Assembly: GCF_001428865.1 (NCBI RefSeq)
Contig: NZ_LMIV01000001.1
Span: 244,187-308,186 of the forward strand
Direction of reading: 5' to 3'
Source: Sphingomonas sp. Root241
GTDB lineage: Bacteria; Pseudomonadota; Alphaproteobacteria; Sphingomonadales; Sphingomonadaceae
Length of the DNA: 64,000 nucleotides
Below the pieces are notes generated by a model. That model saw only the letters and a list, made by a program, of their open reading frames with translations, did not search any database and had not been told where the DNA came from. Positions 26,506-34,402 of the stretch are shown in pieces. The position numbers and the translations under genes are program-made. Within the stretch, counting starts at the first letter, position 1. Each line of letters opens with the position of its first letter.

Positions 26506-26536
26506 CAGATAAGGTCTGACATGGTGTCAGGGTCAA
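26506..26536 (-). promoter_or_regulatory. CueR-type promoter of copA (ATPase)
   Basis: Read on the minus strand: -35 TTGACC (26531-26536), a 19-bp spacer, and -10 TATCTG (26506-26511). The spacer contains the dyad CTGACA-CCA-TGTCAG. A 19-bp spacer with a central dyad is the hallmark of promoters activated by MerR-family regulators. The same arrangement occurs upstream of the multicopper oxidase gene. Confidence 0.75.
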
Positions 26537-26665
26537 GCGGAACCCGAAAGCTTTGTGGCGCATGGCCAGACGGGCATTTCATAGCGCCCGTGCGGCGTCT
26601 CCCATTGCCTACGCGCGGCGAGCGCAAAGCCCTCGCCACTCGCCCTCCGATCGGACCGCCCTGCC

Positions 26666-27592
26666 TCAGGTCGGCAACGGATCGAGCGTGCCGAGCCATG
26701 CCACCAGCGCGAGGATCAGCGCTGCGCAGAGGGTCTCGACGACCAAGCTTGTCCGCAGCACGCCGAGCGCCGCCCGGTGATCCTCGGCTGCGAGCGCCCG
26801 CTCGAACGCCGGTACGAGCCGGAAGCGGTGCGATGCGGCCAGACCGAGCATCACGGCGAACGCCAGGAGCTTGAAGAGCAGGAGTTGCCCATAGAGTGAC
26901 CCCGGCAGCGCGCTGAGTTGATCGAAACCCAGCAGCAGGAGCAGGTTCGCCGCGCCCGTGACGATCAGCGTCCCGACGACGACCGTCCCGATCGTCGCGA
27001 AACCGTCCAGCGCCCGATGTGACAGCCAGAGATGATCGATGGTCACCCGCTCGCTCCGCCGGAAGACGAGCAGGAGAAGCGCGACCAGCGCGCCGATCCA
27101 GATCCCAGCTGCGAGCAGGTGAAGGATATCGGCGCCGAGCTGTACCGCGCCGGCCGCGTCCTCGCCCATGGCGGCATGGCCGCCCCACGCAAGGCTGGCC
27201 AATGCGACCCCGCCGCCCAGACCGGCGCCCGACAGCATGAGCACTGGTCGTTTGCCGCCCGCCAGCACCGAGACCAGAACGAGGACGAGAGCCGCCACCC
27301 GTACGATCCAGGCGGTCCCGACCGCGATCTCGGTGACGACCATCGCGATCGAGCCGGAATCGACTGCCATAAGCGGCATGCCGGCCATCGCGGCGGCGAG
27401 CGCAGCCAGCCCTGCTGCCGACAGCAGCAGGCCGAGCAGCGCCGTGCCGCCAAGCAGCAGGCGGAATGCAATCGCGGCGCCCGATCGGCGCTCGTCGCCG
27501 CGCAGGCCGTAAAAGCCGAACGCGGCGACGCCGAACAGCACCATCAGGTCGAGATAGAGCCCGAACCGAAGGGCGACCGCGACTGCGTCCAC
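26666..27592 (-). CDS. copD: CopD family copper resistance membrane protein
   Basis: 308 residues with about eight hydrophobic helices, an inner-membrane layout typical of CopD. Characteristic segments include LGADILHLLAAGIWIGALVA and HLWLSHRALDGFATIGTVVV. CopD is thought to move copper from periplasmic CopC across the inner membrane. It begins two bases after the copC stop, so the two are cotranscribed. A 184-bp gap separates it from the copA ATPase, which has its own promoter. Confidence 0.88.
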   Translation of the reverse strand: MDAVAVALRFGLYLDLMVLFGVAAFGFYGLRGDERRSGAAIAFRLLLGGTALLGLLLSAAGLAALAAAMAGMPLMAVDSGSIAMVVTEIAVGTAWIVRVAALVLVLVSVLAGGKRPVLMLSGAGLGGGVALASLAWGGHAAMGEDAAGAVQLGADILHLLAAGIWIGALVALLLLVFRRSERVTIDHLWLSHRALDGFATIGTVVVGTLIVTGAANLLLLLGFDQLSALPGSLYGQLLLFKLLAFAVMLGLAASHRFRLVPAFERALAAEDHRAALGVLRTSLVVETLCAALILALVAWLGTLDPLPT

Positions 27593-27594
27593 GT

Positions 27595-27966
27595 TTACTG
27601 GACTTTGAAGCTGTAGTTGCCCTGCACCCGGTGGGTGTCGGCCGACACCACGTGCCAGTCGACGCGGTAACTGCCCTTGGGCAGCGGCTTTGCCAGCGTC
27701 AGCACCAGCGTCTTGCCGTCCCCGGCAACGCTCGCTTTGACCGACATCTTCATCGGCCCGTGCATCTTCATGCCCGCCATCTCGGTCATCACGATTTCCG
27801 CGCTGGAGAACTGCCCGATCAGACGTTCGGAGAAGACGAGTTGCACGCGCGCGGTCGGTGCGGTTGCGGCATTGGCCGCGGGCGTTGCCAAGACGAGCTT
27901 GGGGTGAGCAAAAGCGGGCAGCGGCGCGACGAGCGCAGCGATGGTGAGAACAGGGGCAAAGCGCAT
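27595..27966 (-). CDS. copC: CopC periplasmic copper-binding protein
   Basis: 123 residues. A signal peptide (MRFAPVLTIAALVAPLPAFA) ends just before His-Pro-Lys, so the mature protein starts with the His that ligates Cu(II) in CopC proteins. The C-terminal DWHVVSADTHRVQG supplies the expected Asp and His. A Met-rich loop (MAGMKMHGPMKM) may bind Cu(I). I start at the ATG at 27966; the longer frame has no leader before it. It is divergent from the cnrY-like gene with a 172-bp gap. Confidence 0.92.
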   Translation of the reverse strand: MRFAPVLTIAALVAPLPAFAHPKLVLATPAANAATAPTARVQLVFSERLIGQFSSAEIVMTEMAGMKMHGPMKMSVKASVAGDGKTLVLTLAKPLPKGSYRVDWHVVSADTHRVQGNYSFKVQ

Positions 27967-28138
27967 TCGGGATTCACTCCAGGCGCCGGCGACATGCCGG
28001 TCTTCTGGACAATACGCATCGCCGAGCTGCAACCCTCATCAACCTTCATTCAAGCGGTTCGATGCGGGCCGGACAATAATGTGAGGGATCAGCTGTTCAT
28101 CTGCGTAAAGGCAGAAAAGGGGCGAGCGGAGCGATGAC

Positions 28139-28423
28139 ATGAACATGGATCTGGATGAGGCGCTTGGCCGCCTATCGGCTACGCCGATGCCCGCTGGCTT
28201 GGCGGAGATCGAGGGCAAGGTGTTCGCACGGGTGCGCGAGGAAGCGGCGTTCGCCGCGCAGGCTACGCACCGGTTGCGGGTAGGTGCGGTCGCGGTGGTC
28301 GTAGCTCTTGGCCTGGGCTTCGCCGCCGGGAGCCCCGTAACGGCGACGGCGTCGCCGGACACGCTATCGCCCTTCGGCCCGTCGAGCCCGCTTGCCCCCT
28401 CCACGTTGCTGGCAGCCGGTTGA
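28139..28423 (+). CDS. CnrY-like anti-sigma candidate (single-helix membrane protein)
   Basis: 94 residues: a cytoplasmic N-terminus of about 45 residues (MDLDEALGRLSATPMPAGLA), one membrane helix (LRVGAVAVVVALGLGFAAG) and a short periplasmic tail. There is little sequence to recognise. Size, topology and position ahead of a CnrX-like sensor and an ECF sigma gene fit CnrY, the anti-sigma factor of the CnrYXH/NccYXH systems. Its stop overlaps the next start by four bases (ATGA). The assignment is by context. Confidence 0.6.
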   Translation: MNMDLDEALGRLSATPMPAGLAEIEGKVFARVREEAAFAAQATHRLRVGAVAVVVALGLGFAAGSPVTATASPDTLSPFGPSSPLAPSTLLAAG

Positions 28424-28860
28424 TGAAGCCCTGGCGCTGGACGGTCGGCGTTGCGGTCGTCGCCTTCCTCGCTGGCATCGCAGGCGTTTTTGCCGGCCGG
28501 GTGTTGATGCCGGCGCGGGCACCGGCGTCCGAACTGCACGATGTCCTGCACCATCAACTCAAGCTCGATGCCGGTCAGGAGGCGCGGATCGAGGTGATCG
28601 AGCGGCAATTCGCGATGCGTCGCCGCGCGCTCGAGCTCGAACTGCGTGCCGCCAATGCGCGGCTCGCCGATGCCATCCAGGCCGAGCACGGCAATGGACC
28701 GAAGGTCGCGGCGGCGGTCGATTCGTCGCACGTCGCCATGGGCGAGCTTCAAAAGGCGACGCTCGCACACATCTTCGCAATGCGGCAGATCCTGCATCCC
28801 GACCAGGCGGACAAATTCGATCGGGCCGTGGTGAAGGCGCTGACCGTCGACGCGCGGTGA
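28420..28860 (+). CDS. CnrX-like periplasmic metal sensor
   Basis: 146 residues. An N-terminal membrane anchor (WTVGVAVVAFLAGIAGVFAG) is followed by a helical periplasmic domain. All five metal ligands known for CnrX (His42, His46, Glu63, His119, Met123) have counterparts here at His40, His44, Glu61, His117 and Met121, each shifted by exactly two. The ligand segments read ELHDVLHHQ, IEVIERQF and LAHIFAMRQ. It should sense a divalent metal and control the anti-sigma partner. Its last bases overlap the GTG of the sigma gene (GTGA). Confidence 0.85.
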   Translation: MMKPWRWTVGVAVVAFLAGIAGVFAGRVLMPARAPASELHDVLHHQLKLDAGQEARIEVIERQFAMRRRALELELRAANARLADAIQAEHGNGPKVAAAVDSSHVAMGELQKATLAHIFAMRQILHPDQADKFDRAVVKALTVDAR

Positions 28861-29426
28861 GCCTCAACCTGTCCGCGCTGAGTGACGGCGAACTCGCAAT
28901 CCTGAGCCTCGACGGGCGCGATGCCGCTTATGCCGAGATCATGCGCCGGCACCGCGATGCGATCTTTCGCATCGTCGCCGGCAATATCGGCGATCCCGAG
29001 GAAGCGCTCGATCTCGTCCAGGAAACGTTCGTCGCGGCACATCGCGCGCTTGGCCGCTACGATGCGCTGCGTCCGATGCGGCGTTGGCTGGCGAGGATCG
29101 CGCTCAACAAATGCCGTGACTGGCGTCGGCGCCGCATGGTCCGGCGGCTGTTCGCCTTCGCGCTGCCGCTCGACTCGAGCAGCGCCGAAGTTCCGGAAGA
29201 TCGGGCGCTACCGGATGCCGAAGCCGCGGATCGCGCCGAAGTTCGGCGCGTCGCCGCGGCGATCGCCGAACTTCCCGCCGCCTTGCGTGAACCGCTGGTG
29301 CTGCGCGCAGTCGAGGACATGAGCCAAGCGGAGACTGCGGCAATCCTCGGCATCACCGAAAAGGCCGTCGAAACCCGGTTGCGCCGCGCCCGTGCCAAAC
29401 TTTCCGAGCGACTGAACCCTTCTTGA
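28857..29426 (+). CDS. CnrH-like ECF sigma factor
   Basis: 189 residues from the GTG at 28857, which overlaps the upstream stop; no ATG is available near the conserved start. Region 2 is clear (YAEIMRRHRDAIFRIVAGNI, DPEEALDLVQETFVAAHRAL, WLARIALNKCRDWRRRR), as is region 4 (LPAALREPLVLRAVEDMSQA, ILGITEKAVETRLRRARAKL). Together with the two preceding genes it forms a Y-X-H trio. The target promoters are unknown; the adjacent copper genes are the obvious candidates. The -35 of the next promoter overlaps its stop codon. Confidence 0.9.
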   Translation: MSLNLSALSDGELAILSLDGRDAAYAEIMRRHRDAIFRIVAGNIGDPEEALDLVQETFVAAHRALGRYDALRPMRRWLARIALNKCRDWRRRRMVRRLFAFALPLDSSSAEVPEDRALPDAEAADRAEVRRVAAAIAELPAALREPLVLRAVEDMSQAETAAILGITEKAVETRLRRARAKLSERLNPS

Positions 29427-29453
29427 CTCTGACACGGTGTCAAACCCCATCTG
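29423..29453 (+). promoter_or_regulatory. CueR-type promoter of the multicopper oxidase operon
   Basis: -35 TTGACT (29423-29428), a 19-bp spacer containing TGACAC-GG-TGTCA, and -10 CATCTG (29448-29453). It closely matches the promoter of the copA ATPase gene, including the positions of the dyad and of ACC before the -10. It lies about 90 bp ahead of the oxidase ATG and overlaps the end of the sigma gene. Confidence 0.75.
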
Positions 29454-29541
29454 GGTCGAACGAAAAAGATACGGCGTGTGAGGGCACCGCCGAAGACGCG
29501 CGTATCGCAATCATAGGCTCAGGCCCGTCACGGGGACAGAC

Positions 29542-31290
29542 ATGAAGAACAGGATCGATCGCCGCCAGATGCTTCGCGGTGCCGCGCTCGCGGGGGGCGG
29601 GCTCGCAGTGTCGACCTGGTTCCCGGCATGGGCACAGACGGTTTCGGCGGGGATCGTGCGACCGCTGCCGACGCTCTCGGGCAACGATATCACGCTCAGG
29701 ATCGCGCGGATGGCGCTGGTCCTCGACGGCCGCAAGTCCAATGCGATCGGCATCAACGGCACCGTACCCGCGCCACTGCTGCGTCTGCGCGAGGGCCAGA
29801 CGGTGCGGCTGAACGTCGTCAACGATCTCGACGAGGACAGCTCGATCCACTGGCACGGCCTGCTCGTGCCGCCGCAGTTCGACGGCGTGCCGGGCGTGTC
29901 CTTTCCCGGCATCAAGCCTCGTTCGAGCTTCCTCTACGAGTTCCCGCTTCGGCAGAACGGCACCTACTGGTATCACAGCCATTCGGGGCTCCAGGAACAG
30001 CTTGGTCACTACGGCCCGATCGTGATCGATCCCGCCGGCCCCGATCCGGTCCAATATGATCGCGAGCATGTGCTCGTGCTCGCCGATCACAGCCGGATTT
30101 CCCCGCAGGAGATCTTCCGCCGGATGAAGGTCGATCCGGGGCATTTCAATCTCCAGCGCCAGACGCTTGCCGGCCTGCTTTCCGGCCGTGACCAGAAACT
30201 CAAGGACCGGCTCGACTGGGGCCGGATGCGCATGGACCCCACCGACGTGCTCGACGTCACCGGTGCCGCCTACACCTATGTCGTCAACGGCCATGGCCCG
30301 CGCGATAACTGGACCGGACTGTTCAAGCTCGGCGAACGCGTGCGGCTGCGCGTGATCAATGCCTCGGCGATGACCAACTTCAACGTGCGCATCCCCGGAC
30401 TCCCGCTGACGATCGTCCAGGCCGACGGCCAGAATGTCCATCCGGTCGAAGTCGAAGAGTTCCAGATCGGTGTCGCGGAGACCTATGATGCGATCGTCAC
30501 GCCGGCCGAGGACCAGGCCTATACGATCGTCGCCGAGGCGGTCGACCGCTCGGGGATGGCGCGCGCGACGCTGGCGCCGCGCCCCGGCATGGCCGGCGAA
30601 GTGCCGCCGCTGAGAAAACGCCCGATCGCGACGATGAAGGACATGGGCATGGACATGTCGAACATGTCCGGCATGGATCACGGATCGATGCAGGGCATGG
30701 ACCATAAAGCGATGGCCGGCATGGGCCACGGCTCGATGAAGATGCGCGACTTCTCGAACGCCCCCCTGGTCAGGAAGGGCCCCGGCGTGCAGACGATCTC
30801 GCCGATGCCGATGGACCGCACCGGCGAGCCGGGCCAAGGCCTCGAGGACGCCGGGCACAAGGTGCTGGTCTACAAGGACCTGATGGCGCTCGATCGCAAT
30901 CCGGACGTGCGCGCGCCGTCGCGCAGCATCGACATCCACCTGACCGGCAACATGGAACGGTTCATGTGGTCGTTCGACGGCGAGAAGATGTCGGACAAGC
31001 ACGAGCCGATCCCGTTCGCCGAGGGCGAGCGGGTGCGGGTGAACCTCATCAACGACACCATGATGAGCCATCCGATCCACATCCACGGCCATTTCTTCGA
31101 GCTGGTCACCGGTCACGGCGATCATGCTCCGCGCAAACATACCGTGCTGGTCCAGCCGGGCGGAAAAGTGACGTGGGATTTCACCGCCGACGCGGTCGGC
31201 GACTGGGCGTTCCACTGCCACCTGCTCTACCACATGGAAGCGGGCATGATGCGGATCGTCAGCGTGCGGCCGAAGGGAGAGGCGGCATGA
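29542..31290 (+). CDS. Multicopper oxidase of copper resistance (CopA/PcoA type)
   Basis: 582 residues. A twin-arginine signal (DRRQMLRGAALAGGGLAVS) indicates folded export to the periplasm. Copper ligand clusters are complete: HWHG (in SIHWHGLLVPP), HSHSG, HPIHIHGHFFE and HCHLLYHMEAGM, the last giving a type-1 copper with axial Met. A Met/His-rich segment around residues 370-400 (MGMDMSNMSGMDHGSM) probably binds Cu(I). It oxidises Cu(I) to Cu(II) in the periplasm. It overlaps copB by four bases. Not to be confused with the P-ATPase also named CopA. Confidence 0.95.
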   Translation: MKNRIDRRQMLRGAALAGGGLAVSTWFPAWAQTVSAGIVRPLPTLSGNDITLRIARMALVLDGRKSNAIGINGTVPAPLLRLREGQTVRLNVVNDLDEDSSIHWHGLLVPPQFDGVPGVSFPGIKPRSSFLYEFPLRQNGTYWYHSHSGLQEQLGHYGPIVIDPAGPDPVQYDREHVLVLADHSRISPQEIFRRMKVDPGHFNLQRQTLAGLLSGRDQKLKDRLDWGRMRMDPTDVLDVTGAAYTYVVNGHGPRDNWTGLFKLGERVRLRVINASAMTNFNVRIPGLPLTIVQADGQNVHPVEVEEFQIGVAETYDAIVTPAEDQAYTIVAEAVDRSGMARATLAPRPGMAGEVPPLRKRPIATMKDMGMDMSNMSGMDHGSMQGMDHKAMAGMGHGSMKMRDFSNAPLVRKGPGVQTISPMPMDRTGEPGQGLEDAGHKVLVYKDLMALDRNPDVRAPSRSIDIHLTGNMERFMWSFDGEKMSDKHEPIPFAEGERVRVNLINDTMMSHPIHIHGHFFELVTGHGDHAPRKHTVLVQPGGKVTWDFTADAVGDWAFHCHLLYHMEAGMMRIVSVRPKGEAA

Positions 31291-32396
31291 GCCGGGCCCT
31301 CACTGCGCTCGCGGCGTCCACGGCGCTCGCCTTTGCCCAGCCGGTGCTCGCGCAGGAGCATTCGCAGCATCAGGGCATGAACATGCCGGACATGCAGACG
31401 CCTGCCCCGGCGAAGAAGCCGGCGCCTAAAAAGCCTGCGCCCAAGAAGCGGGCAGCGAAGCCCGCCAAGCCTGCGGCGCCGCAAAGCGGCGGCATGGAGG
31501 GCATGGATCATTCGGGGCACGACATGAGCCAGGCGCCGCCCGCGTCCGATCCGGCCGAGCCGATGCCCGGCATGGACATGCAGGACCATAGCCGGCACGG
31601 CGCGGCTCCGCAGAGCCAGCACGGCGGGATGGAGATGACCGGGACGGCACTGCCCGCCGGCGATGCGGCCGCACCCCCACCGCCGATGGACCATTTTGCC
31701 GACCGTCAGTTCCCACAGGACGAAATGGCGCGCGCGCGGGAGCGCATGATGCGCGAGCAGGGCGGCCAGATCTTCCATCAAATCATGTTCAACCTCGCCG
31801 AATATCGCGCGCGGCAGGGCCGCGACGGCTATCACTGGGATGGCGAGGCGTTCGTCGGTGGCGATATCGATCGCCTCTGGCTCAAGTCGGAGGGCGAAGG
31901 CGCGTTCGGCGATCGGCTCGAAAGCGCCGAGGTGCAGGCGCTCTACAGCCATGCGATCGGCCCCTATTTCAATCTCCAGGCCGGTGTCCGCCAGGATTTC
32001 AGGCGCGGGCCGAACCGCACCTATGCGACGGTCGGCTTCGAGGGCCTCGCCCCCTACATGTTCGAGGTCGAGGGCGCGCTGTTCCTTTCGACCAAAGGCG
32101 ATCTGCTCGGCCGCCTCGAAGGCTATTACGATCAGCGGATTACCCAACGGCTGATCCTGCAGCCGCGCGTCGAGCTCAACCTCGCCGCGCAGGACGTGCC
32201 GGAGAATCGGATCGGCTCCGGCCTCACCGATGCCGAACTGGGTCTCCGGCTCCGCTACGAGATCACGCGCCGGTTCGCGCCCTATGTCGGCGTCACCCAT
32301 GAAGCGAAGACCGGCCGCACCGCCGATTTCGCGCGCGCCGACGGCGAGGATCCCACCACTACGAGCTTTGTCGCAGGGTTGCGCATCTGGTTCTGA
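31287..32396 (+). CDS. copB: CopB/PcoB outer-membrane copper resistance protein
   Basis: 369 residues. A signal peptide (LAASTALAFAQPVLAQ) is followed by a Lys/Pro/Ala-rich and then Met/His-rich region (GGMEGMDHSGHDMSQ, MPGMDMQDHSRHG) that should bind copper. The C-terminal CopB domain begins near FNLAEYRARQG and ends in the beta-barrel strand VAGLRIWF. Its ATG overlaps the oxidase stop (ATGA). A diverged copy of its last 56 codons survives as a pseudogene at 23192-23362. Confidence 0.93.
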   Translation: MSRALTALAASTALAFAQPVLAQEHSQHQGMNMPDMQTPAPAKKPAPKKPAPKKRAAKPAKPAAPQSGGMEGMDHSGHDMSQAPPASDPAEPMPGMDMQDHSRHGAAPQSQHGGMEMTGTALPAGDAAAPPPPMDHFADRQFPQDEMARARERMMREQGGQIFHQIMFNLAEYRARQGRDGYHWDGEAFVGGDIDRLWLKSEGEGAFGDRLESAEVQALYSHAIGPYFNLQAGVRQDFRRGPNRTYATVGFEGLAPYMFEVEGALFLSTKGDLLGRLEGYYDQRITQRLILQPRVELNLAAQDVPENRIGSGLTDAELGLRLRYEITRRFAPYVGVTHEAKTGRTADFARADGEDPTTTSFVAGLRIWF

Positions 32397-32447
32397 ATCC
32401 GCGTCAACGCGGGGCAGCCGAGGAGAAGACGACGGCAGGCAAAAGAT

Positions 32448-32730
32448 ATGACATCATCTGCCGATCCTCGCATTTGCCGGCGCGCTGGCAGTGCGTCTGC
32501 TCCTCGCTGCCGCGGCATCGTCTATTTGGGCGGATACAATGTCGCGGCCGATGCGCTGCACACTGCGCCGGTTGGGGCATTGCTCGATCGCGACGCAGGC
32601 GCGGGATCATCCCGCCTGCGGACCTCGCTTCGCCCGAACGGATCCCGGCGGGTGCGGAACTCTGTGGCGAGAAGTGTGCGAGCTGTCATCGCGGTCCCGG
32701 CGTCGTGCCTTCGGAACTTAGTGCCTTGAC
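32448..32730 (+). pseudogene. Cytochrome c relic with two frameshifts
   Basis: Three frames read in sequence give a recognisable small membrane-anchored cytochrome c: a hydrophobic helix (ILAFAGALAVRLLLAAAASS), then YNVAADALHTAPVGALLD, then PERIPAGAELCGEKCASCH, where CASCH is the CxxCH haem-binding motif, then GVVPSELSAL. Each segment lies in a different frame, so at least two frameshifts inactivate it. The sequence stops abruptly at an IS66-like fragment. It was probably once the third gene after copB. Confidence 0.65.
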
Positions 32731-32733
32731 AGG

Positions 32734-32898
32734 ATCGGGATCGAACTGCCGTCGGGCGCGCGGCTGACCGTCGACGCATCGGTCGATGCGGACTCGCTGT
32801 CGCGGGTGATCATCGACACGCTGCGGGTGCAGATCGCCCGGCTCAAGCGGATGCAGTTCGGCACCTCGTCCGAGAAGCTGACCGAAGAGATCGCTCAC
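32734..32898 (+). pseudogene. IS66-family transposition gene fragment
   Basis: An in-frame piece of about 55 codons. It starts like the C-terminus of IS66 TnpA (IELPSGARLTVDASVDADSL) and continues like the N-terminus of TnpC (QIARLKRMQFGTSSEKLTEE). In an intact IS66 these lie in separate genes with another gene between them, so an internal deletion fused them. I see no inverted terminal repeats or target duplication nearby. Confidence 0.6.
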
Positions 32899-33121
32899 CG
32901 GACCGTGCCGACGCCTGGATGCGAGCACCGAACTCGGCGGCGGTCTTCGGTGGACGCAGCGCTCTGGAATGCATGATGCGCGATGAGCGTAACGCGATCT
33001 GGGTTACCCGGACGTATCTGCTTGGCGAAATCCATGGCTGGTAGCTTACGCCCCTGCACGCGGTTCGATGTGGCGGGCGACAGAGTCGAGGGAAATTGAC
33101 TGACAAATCAGGAGATCGCCA

Positions 33122-33238
33122 GTGCGTTGGATCGATCCGCCGTCTGGCTGTAAGTATGATTTTCCGCAGCCCTTCGACCCGAGTCCCGAACAGGAAATCA
33201 ACGGATGGCTGATCGAAAACGGATGTCCCCGAGAGTAA
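33122..33238 (+). CDS. Possible small protein (38 residues)
   Basis: A GTG start preceded by AGGAG at a spacing of about 7 bases gives a compact peptide containing RWIDPPSGCKYDFPQPFD and ending in WLIENGCPRE. The composition looks protein-like (Trp, Tyr, acidic, Pro turns) rather than random high-GC translation, but I cannot assign a family. It lies in an otherwise degraded region, so it could also be a leftover of a mobile element. Confidence 0.4.
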   Translation: MRWIDPPSGCKYDFPQPFDPSPEQEINGWLIENGCPRE

Positions 33239-33460
33239 ACTCGACAAGTGGAACGGAGGGCAAATTCCGCGCCGCGTCTGGGTCAGAGGAAATGATCGGT
33301 CGCCAACTCTCGGCGATGGAGATGCTTAAGAGAAGCGTTCGCGAAGCTCACGACAACGCGATCACATATCAAACCGGCAGAACGAAACCATATGTGTGGC
33401 GTGGGGCACCTCGGTTGCGGTGGCACCGGGTAAGGTTGTCCCCACAACCTCCCAGCAAAA

Positions 33461-33536
33461 TGGTGGGTCCGCCGGGATTCGAACCCGGGACCTCTCGATT
33501 AAAAGTCGCTTGCTCTACCAACTGAGCTACGGACCC
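33461..33536 (-). tRNA. tRNA-Lys (anticodon UUU)
   Basis: 76 nt including an encoded CCA. The acceptor stem GGGTCCG/CGGACCC, D stem GCTC/GAGC and T stem CCGGG/CCCGG pair perfectly, and the T loop is TTCGAAT. The anticodon loop CTTTTAA gives UUU. The anticodon stem reads AGCGA/TCGAG, leaving A-G and G-A oppositions at the top two positions. It borders the degraded end of the copper island. Confidence 0.93.
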
Positions 33537-33631
33537 ACGCAGCCGCCCCCTAGGCGCGGCGGCGGGGCGGGTCAACCAGCGGAATGGAACCCTTTGCCAC
33601 TGCACGCCTTGTCGGGCGAGGAGGACGCGGC

Positions 33632-34402
33632 GTGCGGATAGCGACGTACAATGTGAACGGCGTCAACGGTCGGCTGCCGGTGCTGCTTCGCTGGCTTGCC
33701 GAGAGCGCGCCCGACGTGGTGTGCCTTCAGGAACTGAAGGCACCCGACGAGCGGTTCCCGGAGCAGGCGATCCGCGACGCGGGCTATGGTGCGATCTGGC
33801 ATGGGCAGAAGAGCTGGAACGGCGTGGCGATCCTCGCCAAAGGCTGTGATCCGGTCGAGACGCGGCGCGGACTGCCGGGCGATCCCGACGACAGCCACAG
33901 CAGGTATATCGAGGCCGCGATCGGCGGAGTGCTGGTGGGCGGGCTCTATCTCCCCAACGGCAATCCGCGCCCGGGGCCCAAATTCGACTACAAGCTCCGC
34001 TGGTTCGACCGGCTGATCGCGCATGCCGCCACGCTGATCGACATGGACGTGCCAGTGGTGATCGCGGGCGACTACAACGTGATGCCCACCGACCGCGACG
34101 TCTACAAGCCCGAACGCTGGCTCGAGGATGCGCTGTTCGCGCCCGAGGTCAGGGCCGCCTGGTTCCGCATGCTCGACCAGGGCTGGACCGATGCGCTGCG
34201 CGCGCTCCATCCGGACGCGACCATCTACACCTTCTGGGACTATTTCCGGAACGCATATGCGCGCAATGCCGGGCTGCGGATCGACCATTTCCTGCTCAAC
34301 GCGCCAGCCGCGAAGAAACTGAGCGCCGCGGACGTCGACGCGCATGTCCGCGGTTGGGAGAAGACCAGCGATCACGCGCCGGTATGGATCGAGCTGAGCT
34401 AG
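33632..34402 (+). CDS. xth: Exodeoxyribonuclease III (AP endonuclease)
   Basis: 256 residues from a GTG at 33632 with a strong AGGAGG site 7 bases upstream; an earlier ATG lacks this and precedes non-conserved sequence. Exonuclease-endonuclease-phosphatase fold: ATYNVNGVNGRL at the start, VCLQELKAPDERF with the metal-binding Glu, IAGDYNVMPTDRD, and the terminal LRIDHFLL and SDHAPVWIEL with the catalytic Asp-His. It repairs abasic sites. Its stop overlaps the convergent trmB stop by four bases. Confidence 0.95.
   Translation: MRIATYNVNGVNGRLPVLLRWLAESAPDVVCLQELKAPDERFPEQAIRDAGYGAIWHGQKSWNGVAILAKGCDPVETRRGLPGDPDDSHSRYIEAAIGGVLVGGLYLPNGNPRPGPKFDYKLRWFDRLIAHAATLIDMDVPVVIAGDYNVMPTDRDVYKPERWLEDALFAPEVRAAWFRMLDQGWTDALRALHPDATIYTFWDYFRNAYARNAGLRIDHFLLNAPAAKKLSAADVDAHVRGWEKTSDHAPVWIELS

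Larger units (their letters stand above)
32397..33460. other. Degraded region between copB and tRNA-Lys
   Basis: About 1.06 kb without an intact normal-sized gene. It contains the cytochrome c relic, an IS66 fragment and one possible small open frame; the remaining sequence shows nothing I can identify. The pattern suggests a decaying edge of the copper island next to a tRNA gene. Confidence 0.6.

Noticed and set aside
27967..28138. ECF-type promoter (GCAACC) ahead of the cnrY-like gene
   Set aside because: A TGCAACCC is present but no convincing -10 at the right distance; left unannotated.
32734..32898. A functional IS66 element
   Set aside because: Only about 55 codons spanning parts of two genes remain; no complete transposase, no terminal inverted repeats.
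32843..33247. 134-codon minus-strand frame in the degraded region
   Set aside because: No ribosome-binding site, no domain, and low-complexity Arg/Ser content; most likely chance.
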